A stretch of 7,968 nucleotides of DNA from JBDSYA01 sp039925865 (GTDB taxonomy: Bacteria; Bacteroidota; Ignavibacteria; Tepidaquicellales; Tepidaquicellaceae): NCBI GenBank assembly GCA_039925865.1, contig JBDSYA010000230.1, forward strand, positions 1 through 7,968. The letters run 5' to 3'. The notes beneath the pieces were generated by a model. It had not been told where the DNA came from. It did not search any database and was given only the letters and a program-made list of their open reading frames with translations. The position numbers and the translations under genes were made by a program. Positions 1-5,920 of the stretch are shown here, in pieces; the first letter of the stretch is position 1, and each line of letters starts with the position of its first letter.

Positions 1-502
1 TGGGTCTTAATGTGAGTACAATTTTGTCTGTGTTTGATTTTATTACAGTGAGACTCTTTCCTGCATACACAGGCCGTGTTGCAACAATTTTTTCATTTTC
101 AAATTGTATATCTACGCAATCATTGAAGACTGAAGAATCAGTTTTAATTGCGATCCTGCCCGCAAGATCTTTGCCAAGGGAAGTTGCCGAAGTTAAAATT
201 ATATTGGCACTCTGAAGCTTTGCAACTTCACTGATTACTTTAGCAAATGCCGATGGTGAATACATAAAACCTGATGATGAATTTTTCGAATTCAATTCAT
301 TCAAATCAACTAAAAGCAATTTCTTTGCACCGTATTCTGCAAGACTTTGTGTTTCGGATTCCATCCCGGATCCGATAGCCAATACAACTATTTCAGAATT
401 TGTATTAGAAGAAATCTTTATAGCTTCAGTAATTACTTCAAACGCGGAATTTTTGAATTTTCCATCCTTAAATTCAACAAATGCTAATATTTTATTGGAC
501 AT
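1..502 (-). CDS. etfA: Electron transfer flavoprotein alpha subunit, N-terminal part (runs off left edge)
   Basis: EtfA is the larger subunit of the soluble heterodimeric flavoprotein that carries electrons between acyl-CoA or other dehydrogenases and the quinone pool. The minus-strand frame starts at an ATG at 502-500 (MSNKILAFVEFKDGKF) and stays open for 167 codons to the edge. It has the alpha-subunit N-terminal domain: a Rossmann-like start, AEYGAKKLLLVD near residues 55-66, ILTSATSLGKDLAGRIA near 101-117, and the family-typical RPVYAGKS followed by VLTLRP at the edge. Full-length EtfA is usually about 310-330 residues, so roughly half is present, and the C-terminal FAD-binding domain lies outside the window. 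It follows etfB by 17 bases in the same direction, the usual etfBA operon order. No SD precedes the ATG. The family call is secure; the partner dehydrogenase cannot be read from this window. Confidence 0.93.
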   Translation of the reverse strand, partial: MSNKILAFVEFKDGKFKNSAFEVITEAIKISSNTNSEIVVLAIGSGMESETQSLAEYGAKKLLLVDLNELNSKNSSSGFMYSPSAFAKVISEVAKLQSANIILTSATSLGKDLAGRIAIKTDSSVFNDCVDIQFENEKIVATRPVYAGKSLTVIKSNTDKIVLTLRP

Positions 503-519
503 AATTTTTCTGATTAAAT

Positions 520-1269
520 TTAAATAACTTTTGCTTCTTCCCTCAGCAGCCGGACGAGCTCGGCTACATCATCTTTGCCATTAGTGAGTATCTTACCGCT
601 CGTTTTAGGAGGAGGTAATTTCATTTCTTCTATATCAACTCTATTCCCGCTATATGTAGCGGCAACATCCTCAATGGGTTTTGATTTAGCTGCCATTATA
701 CTTTTCAGATTAGGGTATCTGGGTTCATTAATTCCTTTTTGTGCGCTGATCACTGCGGGCAATTTTGTTTCAACGATTTCTTTTCCCCCTTCAATCTCTC
801 TTTCAGCAACTACTTTTCCGTCTGTAATTTCTAACTTTACTACCACTGTTATGCATGGAAGATTTAAAAGTTCGGATACCATCGAGGGAATAAGTAAACT
901 GTCAAAATCGATAGATTGTTTTCCGAATAAAATTATATCGGGATTTTGCAATTTAATATATTCACTGAGATTTTTTGCAACTGTATAGCTGTCAAAATTA
1001 TTTGTTGAAGCTTTTATAAAGACACCTTTATCTGCTCCCATCTGAAAAGATTTTTTTATGGCTTCTTTGGACTTATCAATTCCAAATGAAATAACGGTAA
1101 CTTCTCCGGAGTTTTTTTCTTTTAATCTTATGGCTTCTTCTACTGCAAATTCATCATATGGATTTAAAATATAGCTTACTCCGTTTTCGTCTATCGTTTT
1201 TTTTGAATCCGATAATTTGATTTTTGTTGTACTGTCAGGCACTAGCGATACGCAAACAATAATTTTCAT
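520..1269 (-). CDS. etfB: Electron transfer flavoprotein beta subunit
   Basis: EtfB is the small ETF subunit; it binds AMP (or a second FAD in bifurcating ETFs) and docks the partner dehydrogenase. The 249-residue product has the normal family length and is complete. Visible landmarks are MKIIVCVSLVPDS at the start, the NPYDEFAVEEAIRLKE block (36-51), GKQSIDFDS (116-124), and a stretch matching the ETF-beta signature at 155-175 (AEREIEGGKEIVETKLPAVIS, with Ser in the last position). PRYPNLKSIMAAKSKP follows near 183-198. The ATG at 1269-1267 is at the family-typical N-terminus. No SD is present upstream, but a promoter-like element lies at 1323-1351. It is transcribed with etfA downstream. 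Whether this ETF is of the classical or the bifurcating type is not decided here. Confidence 0.96.
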   Translation of the reverse strand: MKIIVCVSLVPDSTTKIKLSDSKKTIDENGVSYILNPYDEFAVEEAIRLKEKNSGEVTVISFGIDKSKEAIKKSFQMGADKGVFIKASTNNFDSYTVAKNLSEYIKLQNPDIILFGKQSIDFDSLLIPSMVSELLNLPCITVVVKLEITDGKVVAEREIEGGKEIVETKLPAVISAQKGINEPRYPNLKSIMAAKSKPIEDVAATYSGNRVDIEEMKLPPPKTSGKILTNGKDDVAELVRLLREEAKVI

Positions 1270-1322
1270 TCAGCAGGGATTATGATTTTCAAAAGGTGAG
1301 AATATTTAACAGTGTTTTTATT

Positions 1323-1351
1323 ATTATAAAATTAATTCTATTAATCTGTAA
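1323..1351 (-). promoter_or_regulatory. Candidate sigma70-type promoter for etfBA
   Basis: On the minus strand TTACAG (1351-1346) and a perfect TATAAT (1328-1323) are separated by 17 bases. Initiation would fall near 1316, giving a leader of about 47 bases before the etfB ATG. This is seen by eye and not verified experimentally; AT-rich DNA yields such matches fairly often. Confidence 0.5.
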
Positions 1352-1381
1352 AATCAATTTCAAAGTTTTTACAAATTTCAA

Positions 1382-1410
1382 TTGAAGTAAAAAATATAAT
1401 TCGTTATATT
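1382..1410 (+). promoter_or_regulatory. Candidate promoter for the initiator tRNA
   Basis: TTGAAG (1382-1387) and TATATT (1405-1410) are spaced by exactly 17 bases and end 9 bases before the tRNA. Transcription would start only a few bases upstream of the mature 5' end, so little 5' processing would be needed. The position relative to a secure tRNA makes this one of the better promoter calls in the window. Confidence 0.6.
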
Positions 1411-1419
1411 ACCAAACAC

Positions 1420-1492
<73 letters not shown>

Positions 1493-1498
1493 CACATT

Positions 1499-1530
1499 AA
1501 GCCTTAACAAATATTGTTAAGGCTTTTTTT
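1499..1530 (+). terminator. Intrinsic terminator of the tRNA
   Basis: AGCCTTAACAA (1500-1510) pairs with TTGTTAAGGCT (1514-1524) as an 11-bp perfect stem with a 3-base loop, followed directly by a T run to 1530. It begins seven bases after the tRNA end, consistent with a single-gene transcription unit. Confidence 0.9.
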
Positions 1531-1633
1531 ATAATTTTGTTGATCTCAGATATACTTTATTGATGATTAAACCCATCTATAGAATATTTGTCTTATACCC
1601 GATTTCAAAATTTAAAAAATACTAAAAATTAAA

Positions 1634-2065
1634 ATGGTAAAAATAAAATTCGCTGCATTTGCAGTATTGGTTGTCACACTAATTACTTTTGCACAAACTT
1701 TTGCACAAAACAGGGAAGTATCGAAAAGTACTCCGGAAGAAAAAGCCACAAAAATGACAGACAGAATGAAAGAAAATCTTTCATTAACTGATCAGCAATA
1801 TAAAGAAGTTTACAGTTTGATACTTACAAAAATTCAGGACCGAAAGGCAAATAAGGAAAAGTACAAGGCTATGGACCAGGAGACTCGTAAACAATTAAGG
1901 AAACAGCATAAAGATGAAATGAAGTTACAATTTGAAAGGATCTTGAATCCGGATCAAATGACTAAAATGAAAGAAATGAAAAGCAAGCATCGTAAGGAGA
2001 AAGGTAAACATAACAAAGGGCAGCATAACGAACGAAGAAATAAGAATAAAGATAAGGCTGAATAG
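1634..2065 (+). CDS. Small exported Spy/CpxP-like (LTXXQ) protein
   Basis: The 143-residue product starts with a Sec signal peptide (VKIK, then a hydrophobic core at 6-20) with likely cleavage after TFA at 24. The mature part is almost all charged helix. It carries LTDQQ at 51-55 and a second related motif, LNPDQ, at 104-108. These are the paired LTXXQ-type motifs of the Spy/CpxP group, periplasmic helical proteins that in known members act as chaperones or envelope-stress and metal sensors. From about residue 115 the tail is very rich in Lys, His, Asn and Arg (KHRKEKGKHNKGQHNERRNK), which is unusual and could bind metal, nucleic acid or acidic surface polymers. The ATG at 1634 places the signal peptide at the N-terminus; there is no SD. 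The gene is followed by its own terminator. The family call is by motif only. Confidence 0.75.
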   Translation: MVKIKFAAFAVLVVTLITFAQTFAQNREVSKSTPEEKATKMTDRMKENLSLTDQQYKEVYSLILTKIQDRKANKEKYKAMDQETRKQLRKQHKDEMKLQFERILNPDQMTKMKEMKSKHRKEKGKHNKGQHNERRNKNKDKAE

Positions 2066-2090
2066 ATAGAGAAATTGTGTGAGTTATAAG

Positions 2091-2124
2091 GTCCGCATTA
2101 TATTCATTGCGGACTTTTTTTTTT
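2091..2124 (+). terminator. Intrinsic terminator of the Spy-like gene
   Basis: GTCCGCA (2091-2097) pairs with TGCGGAC (2108-2114), followed by ten consecutive T. It lies 26 bases after the stop codon. The T run supports termination only on the plus strand. Confidence 0.88.
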
Positions 2125-2137
2125 CTGATCATTTCTA

Positions 2138-2160
2138 TTGAAATTATAAAATAATTTCAA
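2138..2160. repeat. Perfect 10-bp inverted repeat in a convergent intergenic gap
   Basis: TTGAAATTAT (2138-2147) and ATAATTTCAA (2151-2160) are exact reverse complements around AAA. The element sits 45 bases beyond the stop of the minus-strand gene that ends at 2205. It may help end that transcript, although no T run follows on the minus strand; it could instead be an RNA 3'-end stabiliser. Confidence 0.5.
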
Positions 2161-2204
2161 ATCGGTTTTCATCTGTAAATATCAATAATTAAGAATCTTA
2201 ATGA

Positions 2205-3716
2205 TCACGCCACACGGCTTTTTTTGTATTTATCTGTCTGCTGGGTTAATTTTTCTAAAAGCCATTCCTTACTAAATGTATTTTTTGAATTTTTTACTTT
2301 ATGCAGCAAAAAATCTAAATTTATTTTTTTCGATCCTGTGCGATATTGTATTAAATTGTTTGTAGTGTTTACGAAGTTATTATGCAGTACTCTTCGGCTT
2401 TCCGACATCAGGGTGTTATTTTTAAGGAAGTGTTTGTAAGTATCGATTATCGAGATCGCTGATTCAAACTGTTCCAATTCATAACTTATCTTCAGCTGAA
2501 GATTCTTCATATCAAGTTTAAATACAAACTGATCAAATTTGATTTTATTCAAATACGACAGAGCCTTGCTGAACATACATTTCTCAAAATACAGCAAAGC
2601 ATAACTATAATTTTCCACACTTGTAATATGCTGAGGTATAAGTTTTTTGGAATACTTAGAAATAAAATTTTGCATAAAAGTTAATTTTTTCATAGTGATG
2701 CAGTTGATCAAAACGTTCCTGTAAATATCAAAAGGTAAATAATCATTAGAATCGGTTTTATAATATTCATTCTTTATATAAATATCAAAAAGGCTGAACA
2801 ATTCTTTATCAATATTCACATTTGTATCTGAGCCCGCATTCTTTTTTAAAACCCAGTAATCAATCAGCCTAGCATGAAGATAATTATTCTCGGAAAGCCC
2901 AAGGTGTTTTGCATTTTGGATCAGTGATTTTTTAAATTCAAAATAATAAGAATCCTCTTCGAAGTTGATAAATGTTTTCAGAAGATTGTTATACACTTCA
3001 ATTATAGGAACAGTTTGCGCGGAATTATTCTTTACGTAAGAAATCAATTTATCAAAATTAAATATTTCAGCAAATTCAGAAACAGTATCGATATTATTTT
3101 TTAAATTATATGTTCTTGAATATTTTAAGAGATTGTCATTATGTTTCATAGAATCCAGGATAAAATAGCTGAGACTGAATACAATCCCGTTTATAAGTTT
3201 TTGTGACTCTGTTTCTACTATAGATTTTTTCAAAACTTTTTGATTCAAAAGATTAGCATAAAAACTGTCAATCTCAATTTTCCCCATGTGGTAAAAATAT
3301 GATCCGTCTCTTTCATTATTTTTCTCAAGTTGTAATTTGGTATTTACAGTTTGATTTTTGAAAAGTGCCAGCTGGCCTCTTTTAAATAACTCTTTTGTGA
3401 GATAAAAAGAGGATTCTATTTCCCTTTCATCAATAACCTCATGTTTGAGGAATTGCTGAGCAAGTTTAAGCAAATCTGACATAAGATTTCTTAAAGTCGA
3501 ATCATTGAAGGTTGAATTCCCATATAATAATTTGTGAATATGAATTTTTGTAAAATTTTTCGCTTCGTAATTCGGATGAAATCTCTTGAGAATAAGAAAG
3601 AGTTTAGTGATCTTCTTTCTGTTGTTGAAATAAGGAGAATTCAAAAACTTGAGAAACCACATAAATTCCTTCTTTGTAAAGGTTTTAAAAAGTTCTAATA
3701 CCTGATGTATATACAT
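2205..3716 (-). CDS. Uncharacterised 503-residue helical protein (SPYFN N-terminal family)
   Basis: I recognise this only as a type of large uncharacterised protein common in Ignavibacteria and related Bacteroidota. Its N-terminal signature is FLNSPYFNNRKKITKLFLIL at about 24-43, followed by a basic helix and then LRNLMSDLLKLAQQFLKHE at 75-93. The rest is predicted to be nearly all alpha-helical, with many Leu/Phe/Tyr-rich heptad-like segments separated by polar turns (for example 369-425). This resembles TPR-like helical repeats and suggests a scaffold or protein-interaction role; that is inference. There is no signal peptide and no membrane helix, so it should be cytoplasmic. It is single-cistron: convergent to the Spy-like gene, divergent from the small secreted gene, with a promoter candidate at 3770-3798. 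The ATG at 3716 fits the expected N-terminus and has no SD. Confidence 0.85.
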   Translation of the reverse strand: MYIHQVLELFKTFTKKEFMWFLKFLNSPYFNNRKKITKLFLILKRFHPNYEAKNFTKIHIHKLLYGNSTFNDSTLRNLMSDLLKLAQQFLKHEVIDEREIESSFYLTKELFKRGQLALFKNQTVNTKLQLEKNNERDGSYFYHMGKIEIDSFYANLLNQKVLKKSIVETESQKLINGIVFSLSYFILDSMKHNDNLLKYSRTYNLKNNIDTVSEFAEIFNFDKLISYVKNNSAQTVPIIEVYNNLLKTFINFEEDSYYFEFKKSLIQNAKHLGLSENNYLHARLIDYWVLKKNAGSDTNVNIDKELFSLFDIYIKNEYYKTDSNDYLPFDIYRNVLINCITMKKLTFMQNFISKYSKKLIPQHITSVENYSYALLYFEKCMFSKALSYLNKIKFDQFVFKLDMKNLQLKISYELEQFESAISIIDTYKHFLKNNTLMSESRRVLHNNFVNTTNNLIQYRTGSKKINLDFLLHKVKNSKNTFSKEWLLEKLTQQTDKYKKSRVA

Positions 3717-3769
3717 TTTTTATAAATAAAATTAAAAATTGCGACAATGTTTTCATTCTTAACAATACA

Positions 3770-3798
3770 AAAATATGATTTTTATCTTATTAAGTCAA
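3770..3798 (-). promoter_or_regulatory. Candidate promoter for the 503-residue helical protein
   Basis: On the minus strand TTGACT (3798-3793) and TATTTT (3775-3770) are separated by 17 bases. The start point would lie near 3763, about 47 bases before the ATG at 3716. Confidence 0.45.
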
Positions 3799-3860
3799 CT
3801 TTAAGAACTAATGACTCGAATATAATTAAGGAAATCTGCGACAAATCAATAATAATTTCT

Positions 3861-3898
3861 TTGTGAAATATTGTTTATGTTGCTAATTTGTATAAACA
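3861..3898 (+). promoter_or_regulatory. Candidate promoter with overlapping inverted repeat, upstream of the small secreted gene
   Basis: TTGTGA (3861-3866), 17 bases, then TAATTT (3884-3889) form a weak promoter candidate. TGTTTAT (3872-3878) and ATAAACA (3892-3898) form a 7-bp inverted repeat that spans the proposed -10 box and start point. That is a plausible operator geometry, or a short 5' leader hairpin. Neither part is strong alone. Confidence 0.3.
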
Positions 3899-3921
3899 TT
3901 TAAGTAAGCATGTAATAAAAA

Positions 3922-3926
3922 AGGAG
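3922..3926 (+). promoter_or_regulatory. Shine-Dalgarno AGGAG that decides the start of the small secreted protein
   Basis: AGGAG lies 6 bases before the ATG at 3933 and fixes that codon as the start, in preference to the in-frame TTG at 3888. It is the only canonical SD before any annotated start in this window. Its surroundings (AAAGGAGAA, 3920-3928) are an exact reverse complement of TTCTCCTTT at 4300-4308 in the downstream hairpin. Confidence 0.8.
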
Positions 3927-3932
3927 AATGTA

Positions 3933-4154
3933 ATGAAAAAAGCCCTAAAGATTTTAGTTATCATTGTAAGTATTATTTGTGGAATCACTTTCGTTAGCCC
4001 AGGTAAGTCAGAAGCCAATACAAATACAAGTTTAGAGATTACTTCAGCAAAAGCAGATTTGTTTGTTATTGTCAGGGTTCGGGAAAATGGAAAACGTTTT
4101 TTATATATTTACACTTTAGATAATATTTTTATTACAAAAATAGAAGAGTTATAA
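3933..4154 (+). CDS. Small secreted protein of unknown function (73 residues)
   Basis: The product begins MKKALKILVIIVSIICGITF, a clear Sec signal peptide, with likely type I cleavage after SEA at about residue 28. That leaves a mature peptide of about 45 residues. The mature part starts polar (NTNTSLEITSAKA) and then shows three short alternating, beta-like stretches: DLFVIVRVREN, KRFLYIYTLDN and IFITKIEEL. There is no Cys in the mature part, no lipobox and no second membrane helix, so it should be free in the periplasm or exported. I do not recognise the family. Unlike every other gene in the window it has a strong SD, suggesting high translation or a different control regime. It is monocistronic and ends in the long hairpin at 4288-4362. 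The coding call rests on the SD, the signal peptide and plausible composition. Confidence 0.72.
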   Translation: MKKALKILVIIVSIICGITFVSPGKSEANTNTSLEITSAKADLFVIVRVRENGKRFLYIYTLDNIFITKIEEL

Positions 4155-4287
4155 AATCTATTTCTAACAGAATTTAAAATATAAGATTATTATTACAAAT
4201 TAAATAATTATAACGAAAAATTATTAGGCAGGAAAATTACGTATTATTTAAATGTTGAGTTACAGAGAGTTATACGATAATAAAAAT

Positions 4288-4362
4288 TACATCCCTCGTT
4301 TCTCCTTTCACTGTTCAAAATTTGGGGTTGAACAGCCTTGAGGGATGTATATTTTTTATTTT
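4288..4362 (+). terminator. Two-tier hairpin with T-rich tail and anti-SD internal loop (terminator or small RNA)
   Basis: The outer stem pairs TACATCCCTC (4288-4297) with GAGGGATGTA (4340-4349), ten perfect pairs. The inner stem pairs CTGTTCAA (4311-4318) with TTGAACAG (4328-4335), eight perfect pairs with a 9-base loop. Between them lies a lopsided internal loop with GTTTCTCCTTTCA on the 5' side and only CCTT on the 3' side. A T-rich tail follows (4350-4362). It starts 133 bases after the stop of the small secreted gene and would end that transcript. The size and the exposed CTCCTTTCA, which resembles the 3' tail of 16S rRNA, also allow a processed 3'-UTR small RNA. The structure is seen directly; the RNA role is inference. 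Confidence 0.65.
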
Positions 4363-4770
4363 AACTTTTTGGGTTAGTCTGTTAGCAACTTACTGAAATT
4401 TTATCTTTTAGTAAAGTTAAATTTATCTCTTCGAAACAAAGCCCTTCCTATATTAATGATCAGGAAATAATTTTTCTCCTCATAAATCCCTCAAGCAACT
4501 TTTAAGTTCTTTTTGAAAATTAATTTATGAATACATTTTGACCCTATTTTAAATGTGAAGTGAATAATAAATTAATGGTCTTTAAAATTCGGCTTATCGT
4601 AAAATCTAAATTGTCCAAATTCTAATACTGCACTACGAGATGGTTCGGAAACTCCTTTCACCCTCCTTACTTTACATATAATTTATATTTTTTTTAATTA
4701 GAGTTTTCTATCATTCTTCGGTTGATGAATTTTCTGCATACTTGAAAATACTCTCTTTAATATATTTTAA
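4363..4770. other. Gene-free AT-rich spacer with polypyrimidine motifs
   Basis: No convincing complete gene is visible on either strand. Contents worth naming are TTCTCCT at 4474-4480, ATCCCTCAAG at 4486-4495 (exact reverse complement of 4337-4346 in the preceding hairpin), and ACTCCTTTCACCCTCC at 4651-4666, which shares the 10-mer CTCCTTTCAC with 4302-4311. A minus-strand open stretch at 4572-4682 is listed separately. The spacer could be decayed coding DNA, an RNA-rich region, or both. Confidence 0.5.
4572..4682 (-). pseudogene. Possible C-terminal coding remnant (minus strand)
   Basis: A minus-strand frame is open from 4682 to a TAA at 4574-4572. It reads KVRRVKGVSEPSRSAV, then LEFGQFRFYDKPNFKDH. 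The mixed charged and aromatic composition looks more protein-like than the surrounding AT-rich noise. It has no ATG; the only in-frame alternative is a GTG preceded too closely by AGGAGG. An in-frame TAA lies just upstream at 4685-4683. A 36-codon open stretch can arise by chance, so this is a weak call, and no family is recognised. Confidence 0.22.
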
Positions 4771-4814
4771 TTGAAAAAGTTATTAAGTAAAATAAAATTA
4801 ATCTCTAATTAAAA
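4692..4814. repeat. 12-bp perfect inverted repeat upstream of the lipase gene
   Basis: TTTTAATTAGAG (4692-4703) and CTCTAATTAAAA (4803-4814) are exact reverse complements separated by 99 bases. The right arm ends 9 bases before the lipase start codon and covers the predicted transcription start. It could form a long-range hairpin in a transcript begun upstream, mark the ends of a lost element, or be chance in AT-rich DNA. Confidence 0.4.
4771..4798 (+). promoter_or_regulatory. Candidate promoter for the lipase gene
   Basis: TTGAAA (4771-4776), 16 bases, then TAAAAT (4793-4798) would start transcription near 4805, about 19 bases before the ATG at 4824. A second TTGAAA lies at 4742-4747. The surrounding DNA is so AT-rich that confidence is limited. 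Confidence 0.4.
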
Positions 4815-4823
4815 TTATCAAAT

Positions 4824-5897
4824 ATGAAATACAGTAAATTTACAATTTGTGTTTATTTTGTAGTACTGCTTACTTGTATGACGTCATGCAGTGAAGATAA
4901 TCCTGTTAAGAATAATAATGTTGGTATAGTCCCCGGGTATAATGACGATGAATCTTCTGACTGCATGACACTTGCATGCCTTGCGTATGTAAATGAGAAC
5001 AACAATAGCTATCTTAGAGATTCGCTGAAAATACAACTTGCAATTACGAGTTATGCAACTGAAGGAAAGTGGATTCTTGATTGGGGTCCTGCATTAAGTC
5101 CTGACCAGGGAAATATGATGTATGTAGTCAAAGATACTACAACAACTCCCGATAGATACGCTATTGCTATCCGGGGAACAGACTGGTGTTTTCCAATTAA
5201 CTGGAAAGAAGATATTCTGGGATGGGATCTGCAACGATACCCTTATGGAGATCAGCCTGATTCAGTTGCAGAAGGAACACTTGACGGACTTAATGTGCTG
5301 CTTAGTATGACGGACTCAGCAACAAACAGAAATCTTGCAGCTTATTTAAACAGTTTGCCTACCGGTAGTTATGTTTATATAACGGGTCATAGTCTTGGAG
5401 GAGCACTGGCTACAATACTTTCAGCATGGTTTATGGATAACAATTTTACAAGCAGGCTTCCGCTTAAATCTTACACATTTGCAGCACCAAGTATAGGGAA
5501 TGAATTTTTTGTTTCACATTTTAATAATAAAGTTACATCGACAGGTTCAGAAAGTCATAGAGTTATAAATCCCATTGATCTTGTTCCGAGATTCTGGAAT
5601 GAACTTGAATATGTTCTCCTTGCCCAAATCCCTACATCAATCCCGCTTTCCGTAGAGATAATTATGAGTTCAATAATAGTATATGAGCAGGCAAACGATT
5701 TAAACTACAAACACGTTGGTACATTGCACGAAATAGGAAGTCTTACGGCGCAGGGTTGCTCTTATCCTTCAAGCTTTGATACTTATGAATGCTGGGTTGC
5801 ATTTGCGCACGATCATAATAATTATTTAAAATTACTGAATGCTCCTGAAGTTGATTTTTATTATACGAACTGTAAATGGAAAGATCCTCCGCAATAA
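4824..5897 (+). CDS. Lipase class 3 family lipoprotein (alpha/beta hydrolase)
   Basis: The 357-residue product hydrolyses lipid or other carboxyl esters, judged by family. It begins with a lipoprotein signal peptide (hydrophobic 7-18, lipobox MTSC with Cys22), so it should be acylated and anchored in the envelope, probably facing outward. Downstream motifs match lipase_3: YAIAIRGTDW at 112-121 with WKED at 127-130 (oxyanion-loop region), ITGHSLGGALAT at 186-197 with nucleophile Ser190, FAAPSIGN at 219-226, NPIDLVPRF at 249-257 with acid Asp252, and AHDHNNYL at 328-335, where His329 is the best catalytic His. The triad is therefore intact. Substrate specificity cannot be read. The ATG at 4824 gives the signal peptide and has no SD. 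The frameshifted membrane gene starts 23 bases after the stop and may be co-transcribed. Confidence 0.9.
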   Translation: MKYSKFTICVYFVVLLTCMTSCSEDNPVKNNNVGIVPGYNDDESSDCMTLACLAYVNENNNSYLRDSLKIQLAITSYATEGKWILDWGPALSPDQGNMMYVVKDTTTTPDRYAIAIRGTDWCFPINWKEDILGWDLQRYPYGDQPDSVAEGTLDGLNVLLSMTDSATNRNLAAYLNSLPTGSYVYITGHSLGGALATILSAWFMDNNFTSRLPLKSYTFAAPSIGNEFFVSHFNNKVTSTGSESHRVINPIDLVPRFWNELEYVLLAQIPTSIPLSVEIIMSSIIVYEQANDLNYKHVGTLHEIGSLTAQGCSYPSSFDTYECWVAFAHDHNNYLKLLNAPEVDFYYTNCKWKDPPQ

Positions 5898-5920
5898 TCT
5901 TAAATATCAAATTAGTAATT

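Noticed and set aside
12..215. Plus-strand open frame of 67 codons at the left edge
   Set aside because: It is antisense to the convincing EtfA N-terminal domain.
575..988. Plus-strand open frame of 137 codons inside etfB
   Set aside because: It lies antisense to a full, well-conserved EtfB reading frame and has no protein-like features; it is a shadow.
3888..3932. Upstream TTG start adding 15 residues to the small secreted protein
   Set aside because: The extension places a charged peptide ahead of the signal peptide and lacks an SD, whereas the ATG at 3933 has AGGAG at ideal spacing.
4155..4823. CRISPR array or tandem repeat tract in the gene-poor region
   Set aside because: The repeated motifs are short, irregularly spaced and not separated by uniform spacers.
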